Shown here one piece after another: positions 12,063-23,398 of a DNA stretch of 64,000 nucleotides. The DNA comes from Botrytis cinerea B05.10 (lineage: Eukaryota > Ascomycota > Leotiomycetes > Helotiales > Sclerotiniaceae): NCBI RefSeq assembly GCF_000143535.2, contig NC_037319.1, positions 1,240,001 to 1,304,000 of the forward strand. Reading direction: 5' to 3'. Position 1 is the first letter of the stretch, and every line of letters starts with the position of its first letter. The notes below the pieces were generated by a model. That model searched no databases and was not told the DNA's origin. It saw only the letters and a program-made list of their open reading frames with translations. The translations under genes were made by a program, and so were the position numbers.

Positions 12063-12089
12063 TTTGCTTTTGCTTTTGCTTTTGCTTTC
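12063..12089. repeat. (TTTGCT)n hexamer repeat
   Basis: About four tandem copies of a TTTGCT unit, upstream of the PAS kinase. Simple repeat with no other apparent role. Confidence 0.85.
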
Positions 12090-12311
12090 TTTCGCTTTTG
12101 TGACAGAAAATTAGAAAATCGAAATTTGAGAGTGGTACTGGAAAAAGGTGGGGTCGGGAGGGAAGTTAAGTACAAGGCTTGTCCTTGAGGTTGTTATATC
12201 TGATGGGATGATATAGACGATATCACAGAGAGAGACATACAGAGGAGGAGACAAATCCCAAATGATGAAGTGGTTGATGTACCCGGTAGATGTGAATGTG
12301 AGTGCGAATAT

Positions 12312-12345
12312 AGACGCAGACGCAGACGCAGACGTAGACGTAGAT
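12312..12345. repeat. (GACGCA/GACGTA)n hexamer repeat
   Basis: Five to six tandem hexamers, first GACGCA and then GACGTA, the two forms differing by one C/T transition. Confidence 0.85.
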
Positions 12346-14604
12346 GTATTAACAAGTTGCGTAATAATGAACGTTGTGAAATGCAGACATATAAGATTGC
12401 CTGGCGACGGATGGGTGGGCGAGTGAGTGAATGAATGATGTGTATGATGTTCGAATCAGCACACTCGGGCAGAGATGATTCAAAGGCGTCGTCTTTCCTT
12501 TCTTTTCTTTTCCGTTGCTTCAGCTTCAGCTTCTGCGTCTCCTCTTGCTTTCTGGTGGATGGATGGGTGATCGATCACGCAGCGAATTACTCGAGCATTA
12601 TTCTTCTTCTTCTTCTTATTCTTCTTATTCTTCCGTTGCTTTCCAGCTTCTCACGTGAAGTGTTTTATAATGTGGAGAGGCAAGTCAGCAACAACGGTTT
12701 TGTCAAATGAAGAGGATGGAGTTTGATGGAGACGCCACCACCACATCGGGGCTGATAGGTGGAGGTTTGGCTCGAGGTTGGGAATACCGCCACTAGGGAC
12801 GGATTGGGTATATACTACGACGTGGGAAAATGCTAGGTGGAAACTGGGTATATGCTCGGGAGGTTACAGATTCGGCTCATTCGCCTTGTGAAGCTGTGGC
12901 TATGACTATTCAACTGCTTTTCACAATGGATGGATGATCCAACCCATCCCATTCGTCCAAGCAGCCAACCACCTTTTTCCTCTAAACGCTACACCCCACC
13001 GAAAAGAAGTTTCCCTATGAAACATTCAAGACATTTGCAATTTTCACGGAGAAGCTCCAAGAGTCATTCCATGACGGCTTCATGTGATATGTTGCTCTAT
13101 CAACGCTTCCAAGATTGCTGCATTTTGAGTTTGCCCAAGGAACAATTACCTGCTTGACCTTGGTCAAAACATCAAATGAACCTTTCACATCTTAACTTTG
13201 CCTAGGGCCTAGGTATGTATCTAAAGTCTTGATTTCCAAGGTAAGACCTATATTGGTGCACACAAGAACATACACGGTATGTGTGTGCCTACGGTAGCTA
13301 GGTCGTATCCCTTTTCCCAGCAAGGGCTTGCGGAGTCTGAAACTATTTCCAATGTACGATACATACAATACAGTCAGGTTCTCCTAGCAAGATGCTTGTT
13401 GCCCACTCCCCATCTCCATTTGTTCGCATGCAAGCACCGAGTTGACAAGCTCGACATTGCGTTTATGCGGTGCACTCCTCGTCAATCAAATCCAGCTACA
13501 TGCCTCGCTACCTATACATTTATATATGAATCACACGTGGGCTTCCTCTCCAGCTTTCATCTTATGCTCGAGGGCTTGCTGATTAACCATTCGATCCGAG
13601 ATGGCATGCAGCATCGTGACACAGCATTTCAGGCCGGGGGTCGGATCTTTTCAAACCGCTACCGCCAATAGACTCAATTTTGGGAGGTCCTCGAGTAACA
13701 TGTGACGGTATTCGCGTAACCCCTTCATGAGGTATGTTGATGCCATCATAAATACTCTTCCATGTATGTATGTCGGTATGTATGTACGATTATATCACAC
13801 AGCAGCTCTTGTTGTGACGACGTTCAGCTCTTCACTCTTCGCATATCATGATCTTTTGTTTTAAATAATACCTACGAGTACTTCGCCAAGGTGAATTGGT
13901 CGTCTGGTGTCTCGATATTAATTGGGGTCGACTCGACGGTGATCTTCCTATAATGGCAATGATCGGACGGTACCTCGGATATCATTCTTTGGCAATATAC
14001 CTATATCCTTGAGGACCTGGAGAAAGTAAATCATCTTCTGCGTCTTCTGCGTCTTCTGCATGAAGGAGGCGTACGTGCCGAGTACACTCATGAAGACATT
14101 GTTTCTCGTTGAAGTTTATTCTCCTCGAGTCTACCTTTTTTCTACCTTTGGCTTGATTGTCAATAGTTTCGAAAAGGAGAGATGCCACCTGGAATTTCAT
14201 GTAGATTGAATTTTCTATTGGATGTTGAGACGTGATGTGATAGACCCGACTGCCAGAATAAACCTCTCCCTCTATCAGGCTAATATCCAATTGATCCAAA
14301 CCTTACCTCCTGCCCAGTGTCCACGCAGGTCTCACGACCACTTCTTCAATACAATCAATCAATCATAGTTTCCTGCGGCGGGAGGATGGACATCGATATT
14401 AGACAATATACTTATAGTTTGTCAATTTGGCATGTGAAATAACCCAAAACCAAAATGTTATCGATTCGACCCTTCAAAGCTTGGCCAAGAGAAAGTGGAG
14501 AGAGTGTACAGAGTAAAAGTTCCGCTTTGACGATTCGGACCAATTCTCCAAGTTATGTCGACATTCCGTACCTAGGTAGTAGGCAGGCCGTAATCTTGGA
14601 CCTA

Positions 14605-14640
14605 GATACGATACGATACGATACGATACGATGCGATGCC
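14605..14640. repeat. (GATAC)n pentamer repeat
   Basis: Five tandem GATAC units followed by two GATGC variants in the PAS kinase/F-box intergenic region. Confidence 0.85.
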
Positions 14641-14817
14641 TGGGTAATAAGTACCCTTATTTATGTCGTTATCCGGAAACCCCGCATTCAGCTGCACCCC
14701 AGACCAGAGAGAAAGGGTGGCAGCGATGAGTAGTAGGTGTTTGTACGTTGTGAGAAGTGAGAAGTGAGAAGTGGTGAGTATTAAAAGAAGAACGGAAGAG
14801 GGAAAGGGGGGAAGAAA

Positions 14818-14900
14818 AGGAGGAAGGACAGAAGGACAGAAGGACAGAAGGACAGAAGGACAGAAGGAAAGAAGGAAAGAAGGAAAGAAAAAAAACAAAA
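14818..14900. repeat. purine tract with 8-bp tandem repeat
   Basis: An almost pure purine strand built of five AGGACAGA-type 8-mers followed by AGGAAAGA variants and an A-rich tail. Long purine/pyrimidine tracts like this can adopt unusual structures and be length-polymorphic. Confidence 0.85.
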
Positions 14901-17044
14901 AGAAGAAGAATTGCATGAATGAGATTATTGGCAATAGGAAAAGACATCAATCACCCCTATTTTCCTACCTTCCTTCCTTCCAAGCCAATATTCGGAGCCG
15001 ACTCTCAATAGACCTCCCAAAGTAATTCCTCCAAGTTGTACAGAGTAGAGCCATCGCCGTGAATCAAATGCATTTGCTATCTACTCAATTCATGCGAGGA
15101 AATACTCGTCGCAGCTAGCATCTCTTATCCACTTTTAACGAACCAACCTGGGCTCAGCCACGACGCCATTCGCACGGCCAAGCGTGATCTAGTTTGATCA
15201 TCCACGCCGTTTCGCAAGGAAAGGAAAGGCACAGCGACGCTCTACGTAGCCAGTGTGGAAAAAGATCAACTAGAATCCTTCATCCCCACACCACTTCCGC
15301 TGTCTCGGGGAAAATGGGGGACCGGTGGAGAGGAAATCCGAGCGAGGAAAATCATCAACTCACGCGATTCAATGAGGATTCAGGTCTGCTTTTTCTCCTG
15401 CTGGCTGGCCTGACTCGATGGGGGAGCGAGACAGGGGATTTGTGGATGGCGATTAGAAGTTGGACTTTGCAACTGTACTTGCAACTTGACAATGATAATA
15501 GTTATCTAGGGAGAAAGATCTATCGACAGCGAGAGACATAATCGGCATTTCTTTCCCACATGGCAGCTCCCACGTAGCCCAATATATGATTATGTCGCTC
15601 GCCACAGGTTTTTGGATCAATACCATTCATTATATTGCTAGTACCTAATTTACCACCGCCTGAGTCCAACTCAATGCAATGCAATTCCATTCCATTTTCA
15701 ATTCCATTCGAAGGTAACACGTTTGTAAAAGGAAAGTGGCCCTCAGTCCATTGTAAACAAACGATTTTTCCTGTTTCCTCATACTTGCTCTTGCGTGCGT
15801 GTTTGTGGATGTCCATCATGTATGTATGGGGCAAGAATGGATGTTTCTGATGGTGAAGAAAGCCGAACAATAATGGGACACGAGCTTTAACTGGTGAACC
15901 CATCGATCCCCCAGCCCTTCCAGACACCATCCATCATTTTAGTGTCCACACTCAGCACTGTCTTTGCGTGCATTTTGGATTCTCAACCTATCGCTTTCCA
16001 TTTCTCGTTTGGAAACTGGGAAAGTCTATGTCTATGCCCCCCCAGCGGTGTCCACTCGAGAGAGAGTCTAAAACTCGTAGTGCCCGTAAACCGGTCGCTA
16101 TTCCGCCTGTCTGGACTGGACTTGATTTGACGATTTGACGATGTGACTGGACTGGACGGGCTTGCTTATTCAATAACCTCTCGCAGTCTCACCTCTTTCC
16201 TATCTTTTCTCTCCTTCGACCTCTCTCCTCTCTCCTCTCTCCTCTCTCCTCCCTCGCCCCTTTCATTGCCGCGCAACTCTTCTGCTCGTTATCTCCAATC
16301 CCACACCCTCACCACCCTCTCCATCGCCAAATCCTGTCTCATGCCTGCGCTTGTGAACATCTGATCACTTCGAAAATCACGAAGATTGTTCATGTGCAAG
16401 CCCAGTTGAGCCGATAAGGAGGCTTTACGATAAGGACTGGGAAAGTGATCGATATTCGATACCGGTAGAGGTCTTCCGAGAGATTTACCATTCACATTGC
16501 ATCCATCCTTTTTCTCGGTGGTGAGTGTCTTTGGATACCATTGTCATATTTCATATGTATGTGCATAGAGGCATGCATGATTGATTCATTTGCGAATTGT
16601 GCCGTTAATTCTTGGAGATAGCAGATACACATCTTCTTCTACCACTACCACGCTACCTACTCCTATCTATCTCCCCGCCTCACAGATACGTCTCCCACTT
16701 TACGTTGCAAGAGCCGAGGAAGATATAATAATCGCTGGTCGGTCGGTCCTATTCAAAGAACAAAGGAGAGGATTTAAATATTTCCATTGTCTCCCGGAAT
16801 AATTGTCGCATCTTTGATTCGCACATATTTCGCAGTCGATGCATGGGATTATTTACGTTGGTTGGATTTAATCAACTTGGGTTCAAGACATTGGTAAATT
16901 GAAATCGAGGACTCTCCCGAATTCCATCGTCAGCCGGTCCTCAGCTACATTGTGATCGCTTGCCTCCTTTCTAAAACACAATCGATACCGAGTTCCCGGA
17001 ACAAGGAGATCGACTCAGAGTGTCAATTCAAATTCGACAGTCAA

Positions 17045-19168
17045 ATGGCCAATACAATGGCGGGGTTCTCAACCCCAAGCGGAAGTTCAACCCCAGTCAT
17101 GAACGATGAAAGACCTGTCAAGTCCAAAGGCAAATGGCTTCAAAGAATATCTTCATCACCTACACTCGCGCAGTTCAGTCGGAAACGAGCGAAAAGTAGT
17201 CCATATGGGAGCAGGTCGACACTTTCGTGTCTAAGTTTTGCTCCTCCCATCGCTGAGAATCCTCCCACCCAATCGACCGAAGGAAGTTCGTCCGCAGCAC
17301 CAGTCTCGGGGCCAAGTTCAGGAGGTAGTTCAGAAGCAGATTCGACACCAGCCACCCCTGGTCTTGATACGCCATATTATGATCCAATGTATCGTCACAT
17401 TGCTATTCAGCGCAACGAGAACGAAGCGATGGCTGGTGCATCTACAATGCTGCAAGACTTACAACAACTGACCATTGTAGAGGCAGGGGAGCCTGCGACT
17501 TCATCTCCAGATCAAGAAATTGTTGAGGATTACTTTTCACAGCCGATGACGGTAAAATCTAAACCCTTTAAGAAGAGCAACTTTAAGTTTTGGGATGAAA
17601 TGCCACACGAGGTTAAGCTACATATCTTTGCATTCCTGAAACCAAAGGAGCTGGTACGAGCTTCCAATACTTGTCATGATTTCTACAAAACTTGTTTCGA
17701 TGGACAGCTCTGGACATGTTTCGATGCCTCGGAATTCTATGCCGATATTCCCGCTGAATCTTTGGCAAAGATTATTGTGTCAGCAGGTCCTTTTATCAAA
17801 GATCTTAACCTTCGAGGTTGCGTACAAGTCGAGCACTACAAGCGTGCAGAAGTGATAGTGAAAGCTTGCAAGAATCTTATCAATGCGACACTTGAAGGAT
17901 GTCGAAATTTTCAAAAGGCAACTTTACACAATCTTTTGAAAACTAACGGAAGACTAACCAATCTTAATCTAACTGGATTATCGGCTGTCACAAACGCAAC
18001 GTGCAAAATCATAGCACAATCCTGCCCACATCTCCAGATGTTCAATGTTTCGTGGTGTACTCATATGGATGCGCTTGGTCTACAGTTAGTCATTCGAGGT
18101 TGTCCAAATTTAATGGATCTCCGTGCCGGAGAAGTCAGGGGCTTCGATAATGAGGATCTGGCGCTATCAATCTTTGAGACCAACAAACTTGAGCGACTAG
18201 TTTTGAGTGGCTGTGTAGATATTACCGATAAAGCCCTTCAAACAATGATGCATGGTAAGGATCCAGAACTCGACGCTTTTAGCTATGCTCCGTTGGTTCC
18301 ACAACGGAAACTCCGACATCTAGATTTGAGCCGCTGTCATAGATTGACGAACGAGGGTGTGAAATCACTTGCCTATATTTGTCAATACTTGGAGGGTCTG
18401 CAATTGAGTGGATGCATTGACTTGACAGACAAAGCACTAGAAGATATTCTAGCTACCTGCCCAAATTTGACACATCTCGATTTGGAAGATCTCAGTGAAC
18501 TTAGCAACGACTTATTTTCCAACCACCTTGCTAAGGCACCTTGTGCTCCCACTCTTCAACATCTCTCGGTCAGCTACTGCGAAAATGTAGGTGATACGGG
18601 TATGCTCCCTGTTATCCGCGCTTGTACCGGTCTTCAAAATATCGACATGGACAATACGAGGATCAGCGATCTAATTCTCGCCGAAGCAGCAACTATGGTT
18701 CGCCTCCGATCCTCGCGTACCACAAATCCATTATCACGTCCCTCTCCTGGTCTTCGCATGGTGCTGTTCGATTGTTCAAACGTTACGTGGACCGGAATTC
18801 GTGAAGTTCTTTCGCGAAACTCGGAGATTACGAAGCCGGTTGACCATGATAATTCACATAGATATTCATTTCCCACAGAAATCATCATACTCAAGTGCTT
18901 TTATGGTTGGCAATTGACGGTGAATGAACATACGAAGAGAGTTTTGAGGGGAGATCTTTCGGCAGCAGGAAGATTAGAGAGAAAATGGACGGAATATATG
19001 ATGGCGAATGAAGAAGCTGGTGCAGGTGGTGCCGGGATTAGGAGGAGGAGAAGGAGGGCAAGAGAAGCGCAGATGATGCATGCTGATGAAGAAGAAGGAG
19101 GGGTAGCTGCTGGTGGGGGTGTTGGCAGAAGGAGGAGGGCGAGGAGTAGTGCGTGCGCTATCATGTGA
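17045..19168 (+). CDS. F-box/leucine-rich repeat protein with C-terminal CaaX box
   Basis: Single exon, 707 residues from ATG 17045; the open frame upstream has no other ATG. The F-box lies near residues 180-225 (FWDEMPHEVKLHIFAFL). It is followed by about twelve RNI-type leucine-rich repeats with the LxxLxLSGCxxLTD pattern, for example LEGLQLSGCIDLTDKAL and LRHLDLSRCHRLTNEGV. Such proteins are substrate adaptors of SCF ubiquitin ligases, binding Skp1 through the F-box and the target through the repeats. The N-terminal 175 residues are Ser/Thr/Pro-rich. The C-terminal tail holds Arg clusters and ends SACAIM, a CaaX motif with Met at the last position, which usually specifies farnesylation. 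It is nearer in layout to FBXL2/FBXL20 and fission yeast Pof2 than to classical Grr1; the target is unknown. Confidence 0.9.
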   Translation: MANTMAGFSTPSGSSTPVMNDERPVKSKGKWLQRISSSPTLAQFSRKRAKSSPYGSRSTLSCLSFAPPIAENPPTQSTEGSSSAAPVSGPSSGGSSEADSTPATPGLDTPYYDPMYRHIAIQRNENEAMAGASTMLQDLQQLTIVEAGEPATSSPDQEIVEDYFSQPMTVKSKPFKKSNFKFWDEMPHEVKLHIFAFLKPKELVRASNTCHDFYKTCFDGQLWTCFDASEFYADIPAESLAKIIVSAGPFIKDLNLRGCVQVEHYKRAEVIVKACKNLINATLEGCRNFQKATLHNLLKTNGRLTNLNLTGLSAVTNATCKIIAQSCPHLQMFNVSWCTHMDALGLQLVIRGCPNLMDLRAGEVRGFDNEDLALSIFETNKLERLVLSGCVDITDKALQTMMHGKDPELDAFSYAPLVPQRKLRHLDLSRCHRLTNEGVKSLAYICQYLEGLQLSGCIDLTDKALEDILATCPNLTHLDLEDLSELSNDLFSNHLAKAPCAPTLQHLSVSYCENVGDTGMLPVIRACTGLQNIDMDNTRISDLILAEAATMVRLRSSRTTNPLSRPSPGLRMVLFDCSNVTWTGIREVLSRNSEITKPVDHDNSHRYSFPTEIIILKCFYGWQLTVNEHTKRVLRGDLSAAGRLERKWTEYMMANEEAGAGGAGIRRRRRRAREAQMMHADEEEGGVAAGGGVGRRRRARSSACAIM

Positions 19169-20020
19169 TTGTGCATATTGAGAAAGGTCAGAGTGTGGAT
19201 ATATGAAAATGAGATACGGTACATATGATGGGATATGAAACGAAGATTGCAGCGCAATTACATGGTTGGAGTCATGATTTTGGGATTGGCTCGATAAATA
19301 GCATGCTTTTTTTATATCTTGGTTTGGGGTTTGGCTGGATATCTGGTATGATGTCTAGATGGAAAATATACAGGGGTTTGGATTCGGAAATATTTATGGG
19401 AATGTGAATGCGAATGGGAATGACTATTCTTCCCTTCTTTTTTGGGAGGCATAAAGCCCATGACCTCCTGTTTATTTCGTGGCACACTTAGACGGGCTTG
19501 ATGGGTTATTTGAGATGAGATAGGATGAAACGAGATGAGATGAATTGGGATATTAGAGATGAACTTTTTTTTTTTTTCTTTTTTGTGTTTATTTGTGTCT
19601 GTGTCTTCGTTTTCTGGCGATGGGTTGTTTAGGATGAATGAATGGATGAATGAATGGGCTTTGTTGTGGAGATGTGATGATTGGAGAGGGAGAGGGAGAG
19701 GGAGATGAAGATGGTGTATATAGCATATCTACCTATATAACATAACATAAAATACCTAGAGAAGTTTCAAATTCGAATTCAAATTCAGATGAGATGGATA
19801 AGATGAGATGAATGAGATGAATGAGATTTGATAGGTAATGTGACGGTACGAGATGATGTGGAATACCTCGATATATGACATGTGATATGATATAATGTAT
19901 ATATATGAATGGATGGATGGATGAATGAATAGATAGATAGGTAGACACTCAAGTAGATATGATGTATTTGTATTTTGATATCTTTTAACCATTCTCACCA
20001 TTCTCACTATTCTCTCCAAC

Positions 20021-20041
20021 GTAGGTAGGTAGGTAGGTAGG
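20021..20041. repeat. (GTAG)5 repeat
   Basis: Five tandem GTAG units in the intergenic spacer. Confidence 0.9.
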
Positions 20042-20164
20042 TCTGTCTATAGGTATACAAATAAGTAACTAAATCAATCGATCAATCAACTAGCTAATAA
20101 CTCTCTACTCCCCAATTCATTCAGGGGTACCGAGCCCTCCAAAAAAAAAAAAAATCAATACATT

Positions 20165-20198
<34 letters not shown>
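20165..20198. repeat. (CA)n-(TA)n compound microsatellite
   Basis: A CA dinucleotide run of about 12 units passing directly into a short TA run; shortly before it (around 20140) is an A homopolymer. Confidence 0.9.
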
Positions 20199-20429
20199 CA
20201 TAACAAATCACAAATTTCTACAAATCTATACATCTATCTATATTTCTTTTATTCTTTCTCAGGAGATGAGTATACACATTTCTTCTCGATTGTTTATATG
20301 ATTCTAGTTCATCCTTTTTATATCTGTAGTATTTAGTATGTATTCAATAACATAACTATCTAGATAACAGTTATATTTTTGTAGCTCTGTTTCTTTTTAT
20401 ACTCCTCGCACTTCTCACACACTTCATCC

Positions 20430-23024
20430 TCAATCCAAAATTCTCAATTCCCTCACCAACTCCCAAAACTTATGTTGCCCCTCAACACCCTTCTCCTCAG
20501 CCCCAATTGGGCCCCCAGTATCCTTCACCGCATTATTAACCAACTCAGTCGCAACACCCCACTCATCCTTCTCCACGAGCGCCATCAACAAAGTACGCAT
20601 CGTGTTCCACGACGTGAACTGTTTACTCTTCTGCACATTTCTCAGATACGAAATAGCCGTGTCAGTATCACCTACACTTGCATATCCCTCGATCAATCGA
20701 TCCCAGAAAATATGATCTACGGTTCCAACAGTGAGTTGCGCGCGTTCGATCAGAGTAGTCGCTGCTTGGAAATTGGGAGGTGATTGTGCGAAATAGTATT
20801 CGAGAAGGATGGTGTAGATGTATGTTGAGGGGGTAAGTCCTTGGGTTGCCATTCGATTCATGACTTCTGACACGGGGGTGATATCTGTGGGGACGCCTCG
20901 GAGGAGAAGGTAGATCATTTTACCATATAAGAACTGGTTTGGTGTGACCTTCATTTGTTCCATGGTGAGGAAGGTGTTGTTTATGGCTTCAATTTGTTCG
21001 GCGGGACTGAGGGTTTCTATGCCTGCGAATGTTTGATCTAGGATTGTGACAAAAGTGGCAGCATCTGCTTGAACGCCGTGACCTTCCATAGAAGTCAAAA
21101 TTTCTGGAGTTTTATCTGAATGCCCAGCGCGGACTATTGACGAAAGAAGTGTGTTGTATGTTTGAACGTCTGGAATGATGCCCCATTGATCTGCCCAAGC
21201 GAGGATGCGATCAGCCGCTTTTATTTCTTGTCTTTTTATAAGACCAGAAACTGCGGCATTAATCGTTGCAATGGTAGGTCTGATAGCTCCCGGGATATCT
21301 TTCACGTTTTTGGAATTTTCGATCTTGAGGTTAGGATATTTTTTCCGTGCTGCTGCTAACCATAAACGACCCATCTCATCTAATGCGCGGATACCAGCTT
21401 CCGGCTGGTAACAGTGAATAAGACCACTGATTCTGGTAGTCCAACAGGTTACATCTGGCTTTTCTCCGGATGATATCATCATTGCCCAGACTTGCTCAAG
21501 AGCTTTGGCATCGCGGGAATTTTTGCAGCCATTCAACATGGCATCCCAGGCACCAAGGTTTGGAGTAAGATTGTTTCCGATCATGTGATTCCAAACTTCA
21601 ATGGCTCGAGGTTGTTGTTTGAGATTCATGAATAACAAAATGAACAGGTTGTAAAAAGCAGGAGTGAGATAACCAGTTCGATATCCAGATTCGAAACCAT
21701 CTTTCGCATTCGGAATGTAGATTGGAAGTTGTTGCACTTGCGACCATAGTCGATCTAGCGAAGCGACATCTCTTCTAGCATGTGCATCAATGACTCTTTT
21801 GTGCAAAGCCTGGGTTCGCAAATTTTCCGTCACTTTAAAATCCTTCCTAACATTCTCCTTCTCAGTAAACTCCTTGATCGTAGGCCAGTCACCTTTGACT
21901 AAATTGACCACAGATTCAGGGACATCTCGAAAAAACTCAGCGGCATCGATCAGAGACATCGAACATGCGTTGACAGTGTTCGAGAACTTTAACATGAGTG
22001 GCTTCGCATCTTCCACGATGGTTGACGAACCAATTTCAGTCTTCTCAAGCTCAAGGAGAAGCTTAAGTGTTCCGAGTGCTATTGTAGGTAGTTGATACAT
22101 CTCACCTGGGGCAAATTGTGGAGTGAGAAGACCAAATGCATACTGAGTTCCATTTTGGCGTTTTTCCAGAAAGATGCTGTGCAAAGAATGACTAGGAAGA
22201 TTTGACCAGTCAGAACAAGAAGGTGTGACTTCGGGATCTGATTTATTGATTAATTCTTGGCTTTGAAGACGTCGAGGCCGGCGTCGACAAACGATGTTCC
22301 AACATTTTAGAAGTTCAGATAGTAGCTTCTGCCCCTCTGCCGTTGTAACACCGGCTGCTATAATGCTTTCAATCAATTTGGTTATCATTTGAACCCATTG
22401 AGTGCCACGCAAGAGACCCAACTCAAACGTAACCAGTATCATTTCTGAAAAGGTAGGCACATCATTACGAAGAGGCTGCTCATTTCTCTGATCTCTTATG
22501 AGCCTCAGCATTCTTGGTACTGTAGACTTGAGATAAACGGGCCATGAATTTCGACTAATTGTGCCATTTTTCCAAGCAGTAGGTCCAAAGTGTTCCACGA
22601 AAAAGGACCAGCAATCATTGAGGGGACATTCCGCCCGGAGCATCTCCTTTAACTGTTCTCCATCTTGATAAGCCTTCACCGTCGATGAAGTCCTCTGCGA
22701 AAGCACTGATGTACGAGTTGGTTGTCGAATCGATTGTTGCTTGAGGGTGTCTTCAAACATTGACTCCAATGCATCTGCTGGTTCTCTGGTCGCATAGCGA
22801 GTAGCCGGTGGTCTTCGCGGTAGTTTTGGTCTATTCCTAGTTTCTCCGCCTTGGAAACCTCTCGTGGATGCGGCACCATCCTGTTTATATTGCTCACTCG
22901 TGGAGCTTGGAGGGGTACTGATTAGAGAGTTAAATGTAGCTTTCGAGTGCCACTGGAAGGATTTGTTTCGACGTAAATGGCTGAGAGCTTGTCTGCATGT
23001 TATACAAACATACGGAGAGCTCAT
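20430..23024 (-). CDS. mitochondrial pentatricopeptide repeat (PPR) protein
   Basis: Single exon, 864 residues, starting at an ATG. The first 43 residues contain no Asp or Glu and several Arg/Lys/His, as expected of a mitochondrial targeting sequence. Several ~35-residue helical repeats of PPR type lie in the C-terminal half, for example YNTLLSSIVRAGHSDKTPEI, AWDAMLNGCKNSRDAKAL and YIYTILLEYYF. PPR proteins bind organellar RNA and control its processing, stability or translation. The RNA target cannot be told from sequence. Candidates include relatives of yeast Pet309 / Neurospora cya-5, which act on COX1 mRNA, but length and motifs do not settle it. It is divergent from the acid phosphatase gene with 374 bases between starts. 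Confidence 0.85.
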   Translation of the reverse strand: MSSPYVCITCRQALSHLRRNKSFQWHSKATFNSLISTPPSSTSEQYKQDGAASTRGFQGGETRNRPKLPRRPPATRYATREPADALESMFEDTLKQQSIRQPTRTSVLSQRTSSTVKAYQDGEQLKEMLRAECPLNDCWSFFVEHFGPTAWKNGTISRNSWPVYLKSTVPRMLRLIRDQRNEQPLRNDVPTFSEMILVTFELGLLRGTQWVQMITKLIESIIAAGVTTAEGQKLLSELLKCWNIVCRRRPRRLQSQELINKSDPEVTPSCSDWSNLPSHSLHSIFLEKRQNGTQYAFGLLTPQFAPGEMYQLPTIALGTLKLLLELEKTEIGSSTIVEDAKPLMLKFSNTVNACSMSLIDAAEFFRDVPESVVNLVKGDWPTIKEFTEKENVRKDFKVTENLRTQALHKRVIDAHARRDVASLDRLWSQVQQLPIYIPNAKDGFESGYRTGYLTPAFYNLFILLFMNLKQQPRAIEVWNHMIGNNLTPNLGAWDAMLNGCKNSRDAKALEQVWAMMISSGEKPDVTCWTTRISGLIHCYQPEAGIRALDEMGRLWLAAARKKYPNLKIENSKNVKDIPGAIRPTIATINAAVSGLIKRQEIKAADRILAWADQWGIIPDVQTYNTLLSSIVRAGHSDKTPEILTSMEGHGVQADAATFVTILDQTFAGIETLSPAEQIEAINNTFLTMEQMKVTPNQFLYGKMIYLLLRGVPTDITPVSEVMNRMATQGLTPSTYIYTILLEYYFAQSPPNFQAATTLIERAQLTVGTVDHIFWDRLIEGYASVGDTDTAISYLRNVQKSKQFTSWNTMRTLLMALVEKDEWGVATELVNNAVKDTGGPIGAEEKGVEGQHKFWELVRELRILD

Positions 23025-23398
23025 ATCAGCTGTCTCACGGTAGGAAAATGTGAGAGTTTGTAAAACTATTAAAAGCTGGTACTCATGGATCGAATTTCAA
23101 CAATATTATAAATTTAGTCAACTTCCACAGAAACCTTTGACAGGTCGGAAACTAAAATGCCGATGGCACAACCTCATCCACTTTCCATTGGATGATGACG
23201 ATTTACTAAGCTAGGTACCCGAGACTATCCCGAGCTTGGCTTGAGCATAGATGCCATGTCAATCATGTCATATCTAAAGCTTGATACAATCCAATGCTTT
23301 CTTGGGTTTAGGAGAAGAAATTGGAGTTCGTCAACTTAACTCTACAAGCGCAATACCGAAGTGCATGTTTAGTTGAGATATATAAGAAAGGTATTGCA
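23025..23398. promoter_or_regulatory. shared intergenic region of two divergent genes
   Basis: 374 bases separating the PPR start (minus) from the phosphatase start (plus). It must hold both promoters; I see no distinctive motif. Confidence 0.5.

Larger units (their letters stand above)
11738..17044. other. long gene-poor region with simple repeats
   Basis: 5.3 kb between divergent genes (PAS kinase leftward, F-box gene rightward). Open frames here are short, mostly start at non-ATG codons and look low-complexity. The right end (16150-17044) is pyrimidine-rich with TCTCTCC runs near 16215-16255 and several short upstream ATGs, consistent with a long promoter and leader of the F-box gene. Tandem repeats inside are listed separately. 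A non-coding transcript is possible but nothing proves one. Confidence 0.55.
19169..20429. other. intergenic, convergent 3' regions with simple repeats
   Basis: Lies between the stops of the F-box gene (+) and PPR gene (-). It is low-complexity throughout: GAGAT-like repeats, a T-run near 19567, GGGAGA repeats near 19684-19704, GATG and GATA units, GTAG repeats and a CA/TA microsatellite. No gene is visible. Confidence 0.6.

Noticed and set aside
12435..12710. 91-residue plus-strand frame with hydrophobic stretch
   Set aside because: The hydrophobicity comes from TTC/CTT microsatellites; no splice partners or homology.
13982..14299. 105-residue minus-strand open frame
   Set aside because: It begins at a TTG, has no in-frame ATG in a useful place and no recognisable domain, and lies in a low-complexity intergenic region.
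14602..14950. Minus-strand frames rich in Phe/Leu/Ser resembling membrane segments
   Set aside because: They are the translation of the purine tract and 8-bp tandem repeat, not a gene.
16952..17044. 31-residue N-terminal extension of the F-box protein
   Set aside because: The extension starts at GTG and contains no ATG; the first ATG at 17045 is preferred.
17045..19168. Assignment as Grr1 itself
   Set aside because: The F-box region, repeat layout and CaaX tail fit FBXL2/Pof2-like proteins better; the symbol was withheld.
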